Positions 1 to 7,344 of a stretch of 36,441 nucleotides of DNA are shown here, piece by piece. Every line of letters begins with the position of its first letter. Positions within the stretch are counted from its first letter, which is position 1. The DNA is from Fibrobacteria bacterium (GTDB lineage: Bacteria > Fibrobacterota > Fibrobacteria > UBA11236): the NCBI GenBank assembly GCA_021155885.1, contig JAJNBB010000021.1:1-36441 (forward strand), in the 5' to 3' direction. The notes beneath the pieces were generated by a model. The model searched no databases and had not been told where the DNA came from. It worked only from the letters and a program-made list of their open reading frames with translations. Position numbers and translations under genes: made by a program.

Positions 1-1514
1 ACGCGCCCTTCGATGGAGTGGGCCATCAGGATGCGGTCGGTGCGGTGCAGGATCGTTCTCAGGTGGCCGCGCAGGTTGTCCAACATCAAGGCCTGGACGG
101 GCCCTTCCTCGGGAGGAAGGTGCGCGTAGGTCCGCAGGCATTCATCCCAGCGCTTCCAGGCGTGAAAGTTTTCGGCCGACAAGGCCCGGCCCTTGAACAG
201 GGTTTCCAACGCGGGCGCGGGGTAGCACAGGCCCGCCGCCGCGAAGCGCGCCGTCGCCGCGGGCGAGAAGTGCGGGTTTCCCAACCGGCGGTCCCACAAG
301 GTGCGCAGGCGGCGCAGGGCGGCCTCCGCCGTTTTTCCGAAACGCGCCGCCCGCGCGCGGCCCCGCAGCATGCGCGCCAGGTCGCGCTGCCAGGAATAGC
401 CGCCGAACAGTTCGTCGGCCCCTTCGCCGCAGAGCAGGACCTTGACGCCGTCGCGGTGGGCGCGTTCCGCGATCCGCGAGAGCGCCATGTCGTTGGGATG
501 ATAGAGCGGCAGATCGAGATGCCAGGTGACCGCCGGCATGCGCTCCAGGAACTCCCGGCGGTCGATCCGCTCCACCACGAGTTCGGCGGAGAGGTGGCGC
601 GCCGCCTGTCGCGCGAACGCCTCTTCGCCTCCCGGGCCGTCCACGCCGCAGTGGTATAGGCGCATGTCGGGACGGCGGTTCAGCGCCATGGCCGCGAGCA
701 AGGTCGAGTCCACGCCGCCGCTGCACAGCGCGGCCAGGGGCGCGTCGCTTTGCAGGTGCAGGTCCACGGAGGCCTCGAGTTTTTGCCGAAGGTCCGCGGC
801 CAGCGAAGACAGGTTCCGGGCTCCCAGCGCGGCCATGCGCGGCGGGGTGGCCGCGGCGGAAAGCGAGGCGAAGCATCCGGTTTTGCCGGTGCCGGTGCGC
901 ACGTCGAGGCGCAGGTAATGCCCGGGCTCGAGTTCGCGCGCGCCGCGAAAGGGCAGGTTCCCCGCGCCGATGTGGCCTTCCGCGAGAACTTCCTTGAGGA
1001 GGTCGGTTTTTCCCGCGGGGCGCTCGAAGGCCTTGAGCTCGGAGGCGAACTCCAGGCCTTCGGCGTCGAGGCAATAGTACAGCGGCTTGATCCCCGCGCG
1101 GTCGCGGGCGAGCAGCAGGGACTCCCCGTTCCAGTAAGCGAAGGCGAACATGCCGTTCAACGAGTCGAGGCAGGCTTCGCCTCGCAGGCGCAGCAGTTCG
1201 AAAAGCACCTCGGTGTCGGAGTGCGTTTTCCAGGCCGCGCGCGGAACGTCGTTCTTCAAGGTGGAGAAGTTATAGATCTCCCCGTTGTAAACCAGGCGGC
1301 AGGGATCGTCCCCGGGATCGGCGGGGGGAAAGGGCTGATGGGCCGCGGGATCGGGATCGAGAACGCTCAGGCGCGCGTGCCCGAAAAACACCCGGTCGCC
1401 GAGGAAAACGCCCGCATGATCGGGGCCGCGATGCCCCAGCCGGGTAAGGCGGCGCAGGCAGGTTTCGCGGTCCGGGGCCTCATGGAACCGGAGCTGGCCG
1501 TAAATTCCGCACAT
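1..1514 (-). CDS. asnB: Asparagine synthase (glutamine-hydrolysing), C-terminus cut by window edge
   Basis: The frame runs from an ATG at 1514 leftwards past base 1, so it is missing from the ORF track; 504 codons are visible. The protein starts MCGIYG, placing the class-II glutamine amidotransferase nucleophile at Cys2 after Met removal. NGEIYN (about residues 77-82) lines the glutamine site, and SGGVDS (about 265-270) is the ATP-pyrophosphatase loop of the synthetase domain. The family transfers glutamine-derived ammonia to aspartate or, in polysaccharide clusters, to a carboxylated sugar or similar acceptor. It is divergent from a DegT aminotransferase gene 46 bp away, which favours a surface-glycan role (inference). 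I see no Shine-Dalgarno before the ATG; the Cys2 requirement decides the start. The minus-strand ORF listed at 142-1074 is a shadow. Confidence 0.95.
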   Translation of the reverse strand, partial: MCGIYGQLRFHEAPDRETCLRRLTRLGHRGPDHAGVFLGDRVFFGHARLSVLDPDPAAHQPFPPADPGDDPCRLVYNGEIYNFSTLKNDVPRAAWKTHSDTEVLFELLRLRGEACLDSLNGMFAFAYWNGESLLLARDRAGIKPLYYCLDAEGLEFASELKAFERPAGKTDLLKEVLAEGHIGAGNLPFRGARELEPGHYLRLDVRTGTGKTGCFASLSAAATPPRMAALGARNLSSLAADLRQKLEASVDLHLQSDAPLAALCSGGVDSTLLAAMALNRRPDMRLYHCGVDGPGGEEAFARQAARHLSAELVVERIDRREFLERMPAVTWHLDLPLYHPNDMALSRIAERAHRDGVKVLLCGEGADELFGGYSWQRDLARMLRGRARAARFGKTAEAALRRLRTLWDRRLGNPHFSPAATARFAAAGLCYPAPALETLFKGRALSAENFHAWKRWDECLRTYAHLPPEEGPVQALMLDNLRGHLRTILHRTDRILMAHSIEGR

Positions 1515-1526
1515 GGATGCATGAAG

Positions 1527-1547
1527 GTACAAAAAGGGGATTTGTAC
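1527..1547. promoter_or_regulatory. Inverted repeat between divergent asnB and degT, candidate operator
   Basis: GTACAAA (1527-1533) and TTTGTAC (1541-1547) are perfect reverse complements separated by 7 bases, in the only 46 bp between two divergent start codons. The arm spacing, about 14 bp centre to centre, is compatible with a dimeric regulator, and any protein bound here would cover both promoters. No clear -35/-10 pair can be assigned because the space is so short. The operator role is inference. Confidence 0.4.
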
Positions 1548-1560
1548 TTTAGGGAGCCCT

Positions 1561-2769
1561 TTGGAAAGAATCCTCGTGGCCAAACTCGCCCTGGACGGCG
1601 GCAAACCCGTCCGCGCCCGCAAAGACTTCCTGGTGTTCGGCGCGCCGCAAATCGGCGCGGAAGAAATCGCGGGCGTGACCGATTCCCTGCGCCGTCGCTG
1701 GATCGGGACCGGCCCCAAGGTCGGCGAGTTCGAGCGCGCCTTCGCGGCCTACAAGGGAATTCCGGCGTCGCGGGCCGTGGCGGTGAATTCCTGCACCGCG
1801 GCGCTGCATCTTTCCATTCTTTCGCTCGGCATCGGCCGGGGCGACGAGGTGATCACCACGCCGCTGACCTTTTGCGCCACGGCCAACGCCATCCTGCATG
1901 CCGGAGCGACGCCGGTGATCGCGGACGTCGATCCGTTCACGCTGAACATCGATCCGGAGCGGGTCGCGAGGAAGATCACGAAGAAAACCAAGGCCATCCT
2001 GCCCGTGCATTTCGCGGGCCGCTCCTGCGACATGGACGCGCTTTCGCGCCTGGCGAAGGCGCACCGGCTCAAGGTAGTGGAGGACTGCGCCCACGCCATC
2101 GAAACGGAGTGGCGCGGCAAAAAGGCCGGAACTTTCGGCGACGCCGGCTGCTTCAGCTTCTATGCCACCAAGAACCTGACCACCTCGGAGGGCGGCATGA
2201 TCCTGGCGTCGGGCGAGGCGATCGCGGACCGCGTGAAGCGGCTCGCGCTGCATGGGATGACGAAGGACGCCTGGAAGCGCTATTCCGATTCGGGATACGT
2301 GCATTACGACGTGGTGGAGCTCGGCTACAAGTACAACATGACCGACCTGCAGGCCGCCATCGGGATCCCGCAGCTGGCGCGCCTCGAAAAGAACTGGAAG
2401 CGCCGCCGCGCGATCTGGAACCGCTACCAGGAGGCCTTCGAGGACTTGCCCGTGGACCTTCCCATGGACGCGGGCCGCGACGAGCGGCACGGCTACCACC
2501 TGTACACCCCCCTGGTGCGCGCGGGCGCCCCGCGGAACCGCGACGTCGTGCTGGCGGCGCTCACGGCCGAGAACGTCGGCGCCGGCGTGCACTACCGCGC
2601 GCTGTGCGACCATCCCTACTACCGCAAGAGCCTCGGCTGGAAACGCAAGGATTGCCCTTTGGCGTCGGACATCGGCGACCGCACGGTTTCCCTGCCGCTT
2701 TCGGCCGCGCTGACCAACCGCGACGTCGACGACGTGATCGAGGCCTTCCGGAAGGTATTGGGGAAGTAA
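1561..2769 (+). CDS. DegT/DnrJ/EryC1/StrS-family PLP aminotransferase
   Basis: A 402-residue fold-type-I aminotransferase of the sugar-nucleotide (DegT/DnrJ/EryC1/StrS) family, which transaminates keto-sugars for O-antigen, capsule or glycan modification. Visible landmarks are the N-terminal WIGTGPKV segment, the VEDCAHAIE motif with the cofactor-facing Asp, and FYATKN where the Lys (about residue 204) should form the PLP aldimine. The family usually runs 370-400 residues, so it looks full length. I keep the TTG start at 1561 because AGGAG-like AGGGAG (1551-1556) precedes it by 4 bases; a GTG at 1576 is the alternative. It is divergent from asnB, and the two probably act in one polysaccharide pathway continuing to the left of the window (inference). 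The exact sugar substrate cannot be read. Confidence 0.92.
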   Translation: MERILVAKLALDGGKPVRARKDFLVFGAPQIGAEEIAGVTDSLRRRWIGTGPKVGEFERAFAAYKGIPASRAVAVNSCTAALHLSILSLGIGRGDEVITTPLTFCATANAILHAGATPVIADVDPFTLNIDPERVARKITKKTKAILPVHFAGRSCDMDALSRLAKAHRLKVVEDCAHAIETEWRGKKAGTFGDAGCFSFYATKNLTTSEGGMILASGEAIADRVKRLALHGMTKDAWKRYSDSGYVHYDVVELGYKYNMTDLQAAIGIPQLARLEKNWKRRRAIWNRYQEAFEDLPVDLPMDAGRDERHGYHLYTPLVRAGAPRNRDVVLAALTAENVGAGVHYRALCDHPYYRKSLGWKRKDCPLASDIGDRTVSLPLSAALTNRDVDDVIEAFRKVLGK

Positions 2770-2800
2770 GAGGGAGGCTCCCCGTAGGCGCGACTTCGTC

Positions 2801-2900
2801 GTTGTTTGTTGTTGGTTGTTGGAAAGCGCAAAACGCAAAAATCCCGACAGGATAGGGGAATTTTGGCGTTTCCAACAACCAAGTACCAACAACCAACAAC
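2801..2900. repeat. Heptad-armed palindromic element A
   Basis: The left arm (2801-2822) is a run of GTTGTTG/T units. The right arm (2872-2900) is the complementary run of CAACAAC units, with one extra 7-base unit. Between them lies a core containing GCAAAACGCAAAAA and its imperfect complement, so the whole segment can fold into one long hairpin. It sits 31 bp after the degT stop and ends 14 bp before the purB start. The ORF-track start of purB at 2816 lies inside this element and is an artefact. Elements B and C share the design. Confidence 0.8.
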
Positions 2901-2914
2901 TACTTTTTACCTCC

Positions 2915-4357
2915 ATGAACGACGCCTATTCCCAATACGACAACCCGCTGATCCGCCGCTACGCCTCGCAGGCGATGAGCTTTTTGTTTTCGCCCCAGTT
3001 CAAGCACCAGACTTGGCGCGCGCTCTGGATCCATCTGGCCGAGGCGGAGCGCGACCTGGGATTGCCGATCACCCCGGAGCAAATCGCCGAGCTGAAGGCC
3101 CACGCCACCGACATCGACTTCGCCGAGGCCGAGGCCCAGGAAAAGATCGTGCGCCACGACGTGATGGCCCACGTGCACGCCTACGGCAAGCAGTGCCCCA
3201 AGGCCGCCGGCATCATCCACCTCGGCGCGACCTCGGCCTACGTGGCCGACAACACCGACCTGATCCAGATGCGGGACGGCCTGCACCTGGTCCGCAAGCG
3301 CCTGCTGCGCACCCTCGACGCGCTGGCGAAGTTCGCGGAGGAATGGAAAGCCCAGCCCACCTTGGGCTTCACGCACTTCCAGCCCGCGCAGCCCGTCACG
3401 GTCGGCAAGCGCGCGACGCTGTGGATCCAGGAGCTGTTGCTCGATCTCGAGGAAGTCGAAGGCCTGATCGAATCCCTGCCCTTCCTCGGGGTGAAGGGCA
3501 CCACCGGGACGCAGGCCAGCTTCCTCGAGCTGTTCAACGGCGACCACGGCAAGGTCAAGGCGCTCGAGGCCGAGGTCACGAAGCGCGCCGGATTCTCCCG
3601 CGTCCTGGCCGTGTCGGGCCAGACCTATACCCGCAAGCTCGACGCGCGCGTGCTCTCCGCGCTTTCCAACATAGCGCAGTCGCTCTCCAAGTATTCCACC
3701 GATCTGCGCCTGCTCCAGCACCTCAAGGAGGTCGAGGAACCCTTCGAGAAAAGCCAGATCGGCTCCTCGGCGATGGCCTACAAGCGCAATCCCATGCGCA
3801 GCGAGCGCATCGGATCGCTGGCGCGCTTCATCGAGTCGCTGCACGCCTCGGTGGCGTTCACCTCGTCCACGCAGTGGTTCGAGCGCACGCTCGACGACTC
3901 CGCCAACAAGCGCCTCGCGGTCGCGCAGGCCTTCCTCGCCGTGGACGCGATCCTCATCATCGCGGAGAACGTGTCCTCGAACCTCGTGGTCTATCCCAAG
4001 GTGATCGAGCGCCGCCTGCGCGAGGAGCTGCCGTTCATGCTGACGGAGAACATCATGATGGATGCGGTGAAGCGCGGCGGCAATCGCCAGGACTTGCACG
4101 AACGGATTCGCGTGCACTCGGTCGAGGCCGCGCGCCAGGTGAAGCAGTACGGCCACGCCAACGACTTGCTCGAGCGCATCGCGGGGGACAAGTCCTTCGA
4201 CACCACGGTCGAGGCGCTGACGAAGATGCTGGATCCGGCCCTGTATACGGGCCGCTCGGCGCAGCAAACCGAGGAATTCCTCGCCGAGCAGGTGAAGCCC
4301 GCCCTCGCGAAGTGGAACGACTGGAAGACGCTCGGGGAAGAGGCGCTGCGGGTCTAG
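2915..4357 (+). CDS. purB: Adenylosuccinate lyase
   Basis: A 480-residue fumarase/aspartase-superfamily lyase that cleaves SAICAR to AICAR and adenylosuccinate to AMP in purine synthesis. The signature loop GSSAMAYKRNPM (about residues 283-294) holds the catalytic Ser, and LGFTHFQPAQ (around residue 153) carries a catalytic His. Length and the opening MNDAYSQYDNPL resemble the longer clade that includes the animal enzymes rather than the roughly 430-residue Bacillus type (family knowledge). I start it at the ATG at 2915; the longer ORF from 2816 would translate the palindromic repeat. There is no good Shine-Dalgarno, only TTTTTACCTCC before the ATG. It ends in a CTAG that also gives the stop of the convergent hibernation-factor gene. 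Confidence 0.97.
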   Translation: MNDAYSQYDNPLIRRYASQAMSFLFSPQFKHQTWRALWIHLAEAERDLGLPITPEQIAELKAHATDIDFAEAEAQEKIVRHDVMAHVHAYGKQCPKAAGIIHLGATSAYVADNTDLIQMRDGLHLVRKRLLRTLDALAKFAEEWKAQPTLGFTHFQPAQPVTVGKRATLWIQELLLDLEEVEGLIESLPFLGVKGTTGTQASFLELFNGDHGKVKALEAEVTKRAGFSRVLAVSGQTYTRKLDARVLSALSNIAQSLSKYSTDLRLLQHLKEVEEPFEKSQIGSSAMAYKRNPMRSERIGSLARFIESLHASVAFTSSTQWFERTLDDSANKRLAVAQAFLAVDAILIIAENVSSNLVVYPKVIERRLREELPFMLTENIMMDAVKRGGNRQDLHERIRVHSVEAARQVKQYGHANDLLERIAGDKSFDTTVEALTKMLDPALYTGRSAQQTEEFLAEQVKPALAKWNDWKTLGEEALRV

Positions 4358-4683
4358 CCCCGCGAAGGATGCTTGTCGCGCCGGCGGTCCTCGATCCCGG
4401 CCAGCAACCGTTCCAGCTTGGCCGCGGCGCCTTCGAAGGCGTCGCGGACGCTGGCCGCGTGGTGCGTCGTCGTGACGGGCGGCTGTCCCGCCACGTGGGC
4501 TTCCAAGGTGCAGCGCTTGTCACGGCCCGACCCCTTGTCCCCGTTTTCGTCCGCCAGATGCGCGTCCACGCGCGTGACGCGGTCCGCCAGGTGCCCGAGG
4601 GCAAGGTGTATGCTGGATTCCGCATATTCGGAAAGGCGTTCATCGCCCTCGATGTGGTTGTCCGTATGAACTTGAATGTGCAT
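4354..4683 (-). CDS. hpf: Short ribosome hibernation promoting factor (HPF/RaiA family)
   Basis: A 109-residue protein opening MHIQVHTDNHIEGDERL, with the beta-alpha-beta pattern of the HPF/YfiA (sigma-54 modulation) family. These proteins bind the 30S decoding region in starved cells and silence or dimerise ribosomes. There is no C-terminal dimerisation extension, so it is of the short type, and the end (RRRDKHPSRG) is basic. AGAGGAG lies 6 bases upstream of the ATG and is a strong ribosome-binding site, but it is buried in a 27-bp near-perfect palindrome (4684-4710). It is convergent with purB, the two stops overlapping in one CTAG. OsmC lies upstream on the same strand, consistent with a stress theme, but 213 bp of structured DNA separate them. 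Confidence 0.85.
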   Translation of the reverse strand: MHIQVHTDNHIEGDERLSEYAESSIHLALGHLADRVTRVDAHLADENGDKGSGRDKRCTLEAHVAGQPPVTTTHHAASVRDAFEGAAAKLERLLAGIEDRRRDKHPSRG

Positions 4684-4710
4684 GGTATTCTCCTCTGAGA
4701 GGAGTATACC
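4684..4710 (-). promoter_or_regulatory. 27-bp palindrome enclosing the hpf ribosome-binding site and an extended -10 box
   Basis: The inner arms CTCCTCT (4690-4696) and AGAGGAG (4698-4704) are perfect complements around a single base. The outer GGTAT (4684-4688) pairs with ATACC (4706-4710), leaving one mismatch in 13 bp per arm. Read on the minus strand it holds TGGTATACT, an extended -10-like hexamer, then the AGAGGAG Shine-Dalgarno, then the hpf ATG directly after it. It could be a repressor operator or, as RNA, a hairpin that hides the ribosome-binding site. Both roles are inference. Confidence 0.6.
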
Positions 4711-4737
4711 AAGAGCGGGCCCCCGGGATCAGCCCAC

Positions 4738-4779
4738 GCCTTCCGTGCCGTGAATCATGACGATAAATTAACGGAAGGC
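4738..4779. repeat. Inverted repeat in the osmC-hpf spacer
   Basis: GCCTTCCGT (4738-4746) and ACGGAAGGC (4771-4779) are perfect 9-base complements around a 24-base AT-rich loop. They lie between the osmC 3' end and the hpf promoter. This could be a transcript-end stem or a regulator site; there is no T-run that would make it an intrinsic terminator. Confidence 0.4.
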
Positions 4780-4822
4780 CCGGGATAGAGGGGCGCCGGC
4801 AAGCCAGAATCCGTTGCCAATT

Positions 4823-4876
4823 GTGAACGGCGGCTGCGCCGCGGGTGAACGGCGGCTGCGCCGCGGGTGAACGGCG
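4823..4876. repeat. 22-bp tandem repeat of small hairpins after osmC
   Basis: A 22-base unit beginning GTGAACGGCGG is present twice exactly (4823-4844, 4845-4866), with the first 10 bases of a third copy. Each unit carries GCGGC-TGC-GCCGC, a 5-bp stem with a 3-base loop; the partial third copy is followed by GGCG-AAAC-CGCC. It lies 21 bp downstream of the osmC stop on the minus strand, so the osmC messenger would end in two or three consecutive GC hairpins without a U-tract. Confidence 0.6.
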
Positions 4877-4896
4877 AAACCGCCGGCAAACGGCCG

Positions 4897-5334
4897 TCAG
4901 GCCACGGCGGAGTCTTCGAGGCGCGTCTCCAGCGTGACTTCGGCCTTCAGCAGCCGGGACACCGGGCATCCCGCCTTGGCCGCTTCCGCCGCCTTGTGGA
5001 AGGCCTCGGCGACGGCGCCCGGCAGGCGCGCCACGGTTTCCAGGTGCACGGCGGTGATGGTGAATCCCGCCTCCGTCTTGTCCAAAGTCACCGTCGCGGT
5101 GGTGCGCACGCTTTCCGGCGTGAGGTTCGCCTTGCCCAGCTCCGCGGACAAGGCCATGGAAAAGCACCCCGCGTGCGCGGCGGCGATCAATTCCTCGGGA
5201 TTCGTCCCGACGCCTTCCTCGAAGCGCGTCCCGAAGGAATATTGCGCTTCTTTCAGGACGCCGCTTTCGGTCGATACGGTGCCCTTGCCTTCGCGCAGCC
5301 CGCCGCGCCATTCCGCCGATCCCTTGCGTTTCAT
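4897..5334 (-). CDS. osmC: OsmC-family organic hydroperoxide peroxidase
   Basis: A 145-residue OsmC/Ohr-family thiol peroxidase that reduces organic hydroperoxides. The first catalytic Cys is in HAGCFSMALS and the second in KAGCPVSRLL, the spacing expected for the peroxidatic and resolving cysteines. NPEELIAAAHAGC is the usual helix leading to the first Cys, and the OsmC-type opening (KRKGSAEWRGGL) argues for OsmC rather than Ohr. The ATG at 5334 is preceded by GGAGG at 4 bases. A lipoprotein gene lies upstream and hpf downstream, all on the minus strand; whether they form one transcript is unclear because the osmC 3' side carries tandem hairpins. Confidence 0.94.
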   Translation of the reverse strand: MKRKGSAEWRGGLREGKGTVSTESGVLKEAQYSFGTRFEEGVGTNPEELIAAAHAGCFSMALSAELGKANLTPESVRTTATVTLDKTEAGFTITAVHLETVARLPGAVAEAFHKAAEAAKAGCPVSRLLKAEVTLETRLEDSAVA

Positions 5335-5381
5335 AAAGCCTCCGTCCTTAAACTAGAAAGCGCTCGAACCCGCCAGCAACA

Positions 5382-5903
5382 TCAGTCCAGCTCGCGCACC
5401 ATCACGATGTTGTCCAGCCAGGTCTGGGCCCCCGCCATAAGGCTAAGGTTGACGGGCAGATCGTTTTGCGCCTCGAAGTAATAGGTCTTGAGTTCCCAGT
5501 CCGGGGCGTCGAAGGGCGCCTCGCGCAGCAGCTCCTCGTTTCCCTGTTTGACCATCACCATGAACTGGGCCGCGCAAAAGACCTGGCTCCCCACCCCCAC
5601 TGGTTCCATCTTAACGTGGAAGGACAGGGAATACCGGCGTCCTTTTTTTACGGGAATGCCCGTCTGCCGGTCCGCATGGTAACAGCCGGTCGGTGAAAAA
5701 TGGAGGGAGGCGGCTCCCTGGAATTTGACGGCGGTGTCGAGCGAGGCTTCGCCTTCGGATGAACCCAGGTTCCAGTTGGAAAGTTCGGACGGGTCGTCGA
5801 AGCCGATGGAGGCTACGTTGACCCGCTGGTCCATCCCGTCGGTGGTGCCTGGGTCGCAGGCGAGCAAACCGCACATTGAAAGCAAAACGATGATTTTACG
5901 CAA
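5382..5903 (-). CDS. Lipoprotein with carbohydrate-binding-module-like jelly roll
   Basis: A 173-residue secreted lipoprotein. The N-terminus reads LLSMCGLLACD, a signal-peptidase-II lipobox with the lipidated Cys near residue 16. The mature part has the shape of CBM4/9-type or similar beta-sandwich modules: an opening GFDDPSELSNW, a central GAASLHFSP, and a closing TWLDNIVMVREL, which is the usual last strand of such domains. Ligand and role cannot be read; binding a polysaccharide at the cell surface is inference. The start is TTG (5903-5901), supported by AGGAG 7-8 bases upstream and by the signal peptide that follows. The ribosome-binding site lies inside a 16-bp imperfect palindrome. Confidence 0.75.
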   Translation of the reverse strand: MRKIIVLLSMCGLLACDPGTTDGMDQRVNVASIGFDDPSELSNWNLGSSEGEASLDTAVKFQGAASLHFSPTGCYHADRQTGIPVKKGRRYSLSFHVKMEPVGVGSQVFCAAQFMVMVKQGNEELLREAPFDAPDWELKTYYFEAQNDLPVNLSLMAGAQTWLDNIVMVRELD

Positions 5904-5917
5904 AAGAAGCTCCTTTT
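5902..5917. promoter_or_regulatory. Palindrome around the lipoprotein ribosome-binding site
   Basis: AAAAGAAGCTCCTTTT is self-complementary at 14 of 16 bases with AGCT at its centre. On the minus strand it spells AAAAGGAGCTTCTTTT and includes the AGGAG of the TTG-started lipoprotein gene. As RNA it could mask translation initiation; as DNA it could be an operator. This is a weaker version of the arrangement at hpf. Confidence 0.4.
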
Positions 5918-6033
5918 TTTGGCGCCGCTATTCGGAACATTCCGGCTGCCGAGGAACTTAAAAAGTTTCACATGTTAAAATTGTTTCATTTGTGTTATAG
6001 GTTGGCTTTCTTTCCGTCGTTCCGGCCGGAATA

Positions 6034-7344
6034 TCACACGAGATAGCGCTCGAACCCGCCGAAGCGTTCGGTCACCCGGCCGCGGGGAATGCTGAAGGCG
6101 ATCACCAGCGCCCCGACGACCAGGTCGTTCCAGCGGCCCGCGCCCGTGGCGCCGCCGAGGATCCAAGGGGCGGCTATGAGCCAGAGTCCGAAGGGAAGAT
6201 TGATCCAGCGGACGCTGCGGCCCACCTCGGCGAGCGCGATCACGGCGACGGTGATCACCAGCGGGCCGACCAGTTGGTCGCTCACGGCCACGGAGCCGGA
6301 ATTGCCGAACACCGCCGGGGACAACATCAGCCAGGCGCCCAAGGCGGCGCTCAGGGCCAAGGTGGGCGTGATCGTGGTGAGTCCGAGCGCATTGGCGATC
6401 CAGGACGGCCGTCCCGGGTCGTTCGCGACCGCCGAGGCCGACGGCGCGGAGCCCGCGCCGGTCCGGTCGCCCCTCTCACCCTTCCATAAGGAAACCCACA
6501 AGCGTCCTTCGCGGCGCTCGCGGCCCAGGAATTGAAGGGTGGCTACGATTTCGTCGGCGGCGGGCGAGATCATCAACAACGTCGTCACCGCCGTGATCAG
6601 GCAGAACCCGCACCAGGCTCCCACCGCGACGGGCTGCAGGATGATGAGAACGATGCTCACGACCCCGGCGGGCACGACCATAAGCCCGAAGACCAGCACC
6701 AGCCAGGGCATCGTGCGCCACCGCCGCGTCCCGCCCGCGAATCCCGTCAGCGCCTCGATCAGGTAGGCGACGGCGCCCAGCCCCGCGTCCGAAACCGGGA
6801 AGGCCTTCGACACGCTAGACGTCAGCACCCGGCGCGTCCCGTCCCCGAAGAACGGGTCCCAGGGGACGTCATGATAGCCGAGCTGGAAGGCGGCCATATA
6901 TTGCGCGAAGAAAAATCCCAGAAAGGCCATGGCGATGATGGGCGCCCGCTGGGACCAGGCAGAGGGGTTGTAGCTCCATCCGGGGGGAACGTCGGTCCCG
7001 CGCGTCTCCGCCTCCAGCGCGTTGCGGGGAGTGAGGATGGCGAAGGTCAGGGCGAGCGAACCCACCAACGTCGAATTCACGTAGGCCGCGGCGCTGTCGG
7101 CCCAGAACACCAGCGGAGCCAGCATCAGCCAAACACCCACGCCCGCGGAGGCCCATTGCGCCGCGACGCCGAGGCCCGGGCGCAACGAGAGGCCCGCGAG
7201 CGCCATCAGAACCAAGCCGCCCGCCAGGTCGCTCCAGGCCTCGGGCCTGCCGCCGTAGCCGAAGGTCCAGGACCCGGCGGCCAGCCAGCCGCCCGCCAGC
7301 ATTTGCGCGTAGGGCGCCCAGGCGAAATCAGACCTTGTATTCAA
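6034..7344 (-). CDS. SPW-VKOR-SPW membrane fusion protein
   Basis: A 436-residue multi-pass membrane protein. Hydrophobic N- and C-terminal parts carry the W-x(n)-WNDL/WSDL pattern of SPW repeats (GRPEAWSDLAGG near residue 38, GRWNDLVVGALV near residue 411). The middle (about 135-290) is a VKOR-like thiol-oxidoreductase module with WCGFC (Cys245/Cys248). VKOR homologues normally pass electrons from a periplasmic-loop Cys pair to quinone through the CxxC; here the loop between the first helices (GDGTRRVLTSSVSKAFPVSD) contains no Cys, so the partner thiols must be elsewhere or the function differs. The TTG start at 7344 is backed by AAGGA 8 bases upstream, and the gene overlaps the upstream SDR gene by 17 bp, indicating coupled translation. 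Confidence 0.85.
   Translation of the reverse strand: MNTRSDFAWAPYAQMLAGGWLAAGSWTFGYGGRPEAWSDLAGGLVLMALAGLSLRPGLGVAAQWASAGVGVWLMLAPLVFWADSAAAYVNSTLVGSLALTFAILTPRNALEAETRGTDVPPGWSYNPSAWSQRAPIIAMAFLGFFFAQYMAAFQLGYHDVPWDPFFGDGTRRVLTSSVSKAFPVSDAGLGAVAYLIEALTGFAGGTRRWRTMPWLVLVFGLMVVPAGVVSIVLIILQPVAVGAWCGFCLITAVTTLLMISPAADEIVATLQFLGRERREGRLWVSLWKGERGDRTGAGSAPSASAVANDPGRPSWIANALGLTTITPTLALSAALGAWLMLSPAVFGNSGSVAVSDQLVGPLVITVAVIALAEVGRSVRWINLPFGLWLIAAPWILGGATGAGRWNDLVVGALVIAFSIPRGRVTERFGGFERYLV

Noticed and set aside
750-2855. 701-residue plus-strand ORF and other very long antisense ORFs (e.g. 2806-4698, 9350-11200, 31419-32954)
   Set aside because: They are shadows of real genes in GC-rich DNA, Arg/Pro/Gly-rich with no recognisable domain.
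2816-2914. Upstream extension of purB
   Set aside because: It translates palindromic element A; the conserved protein starts at 2915.
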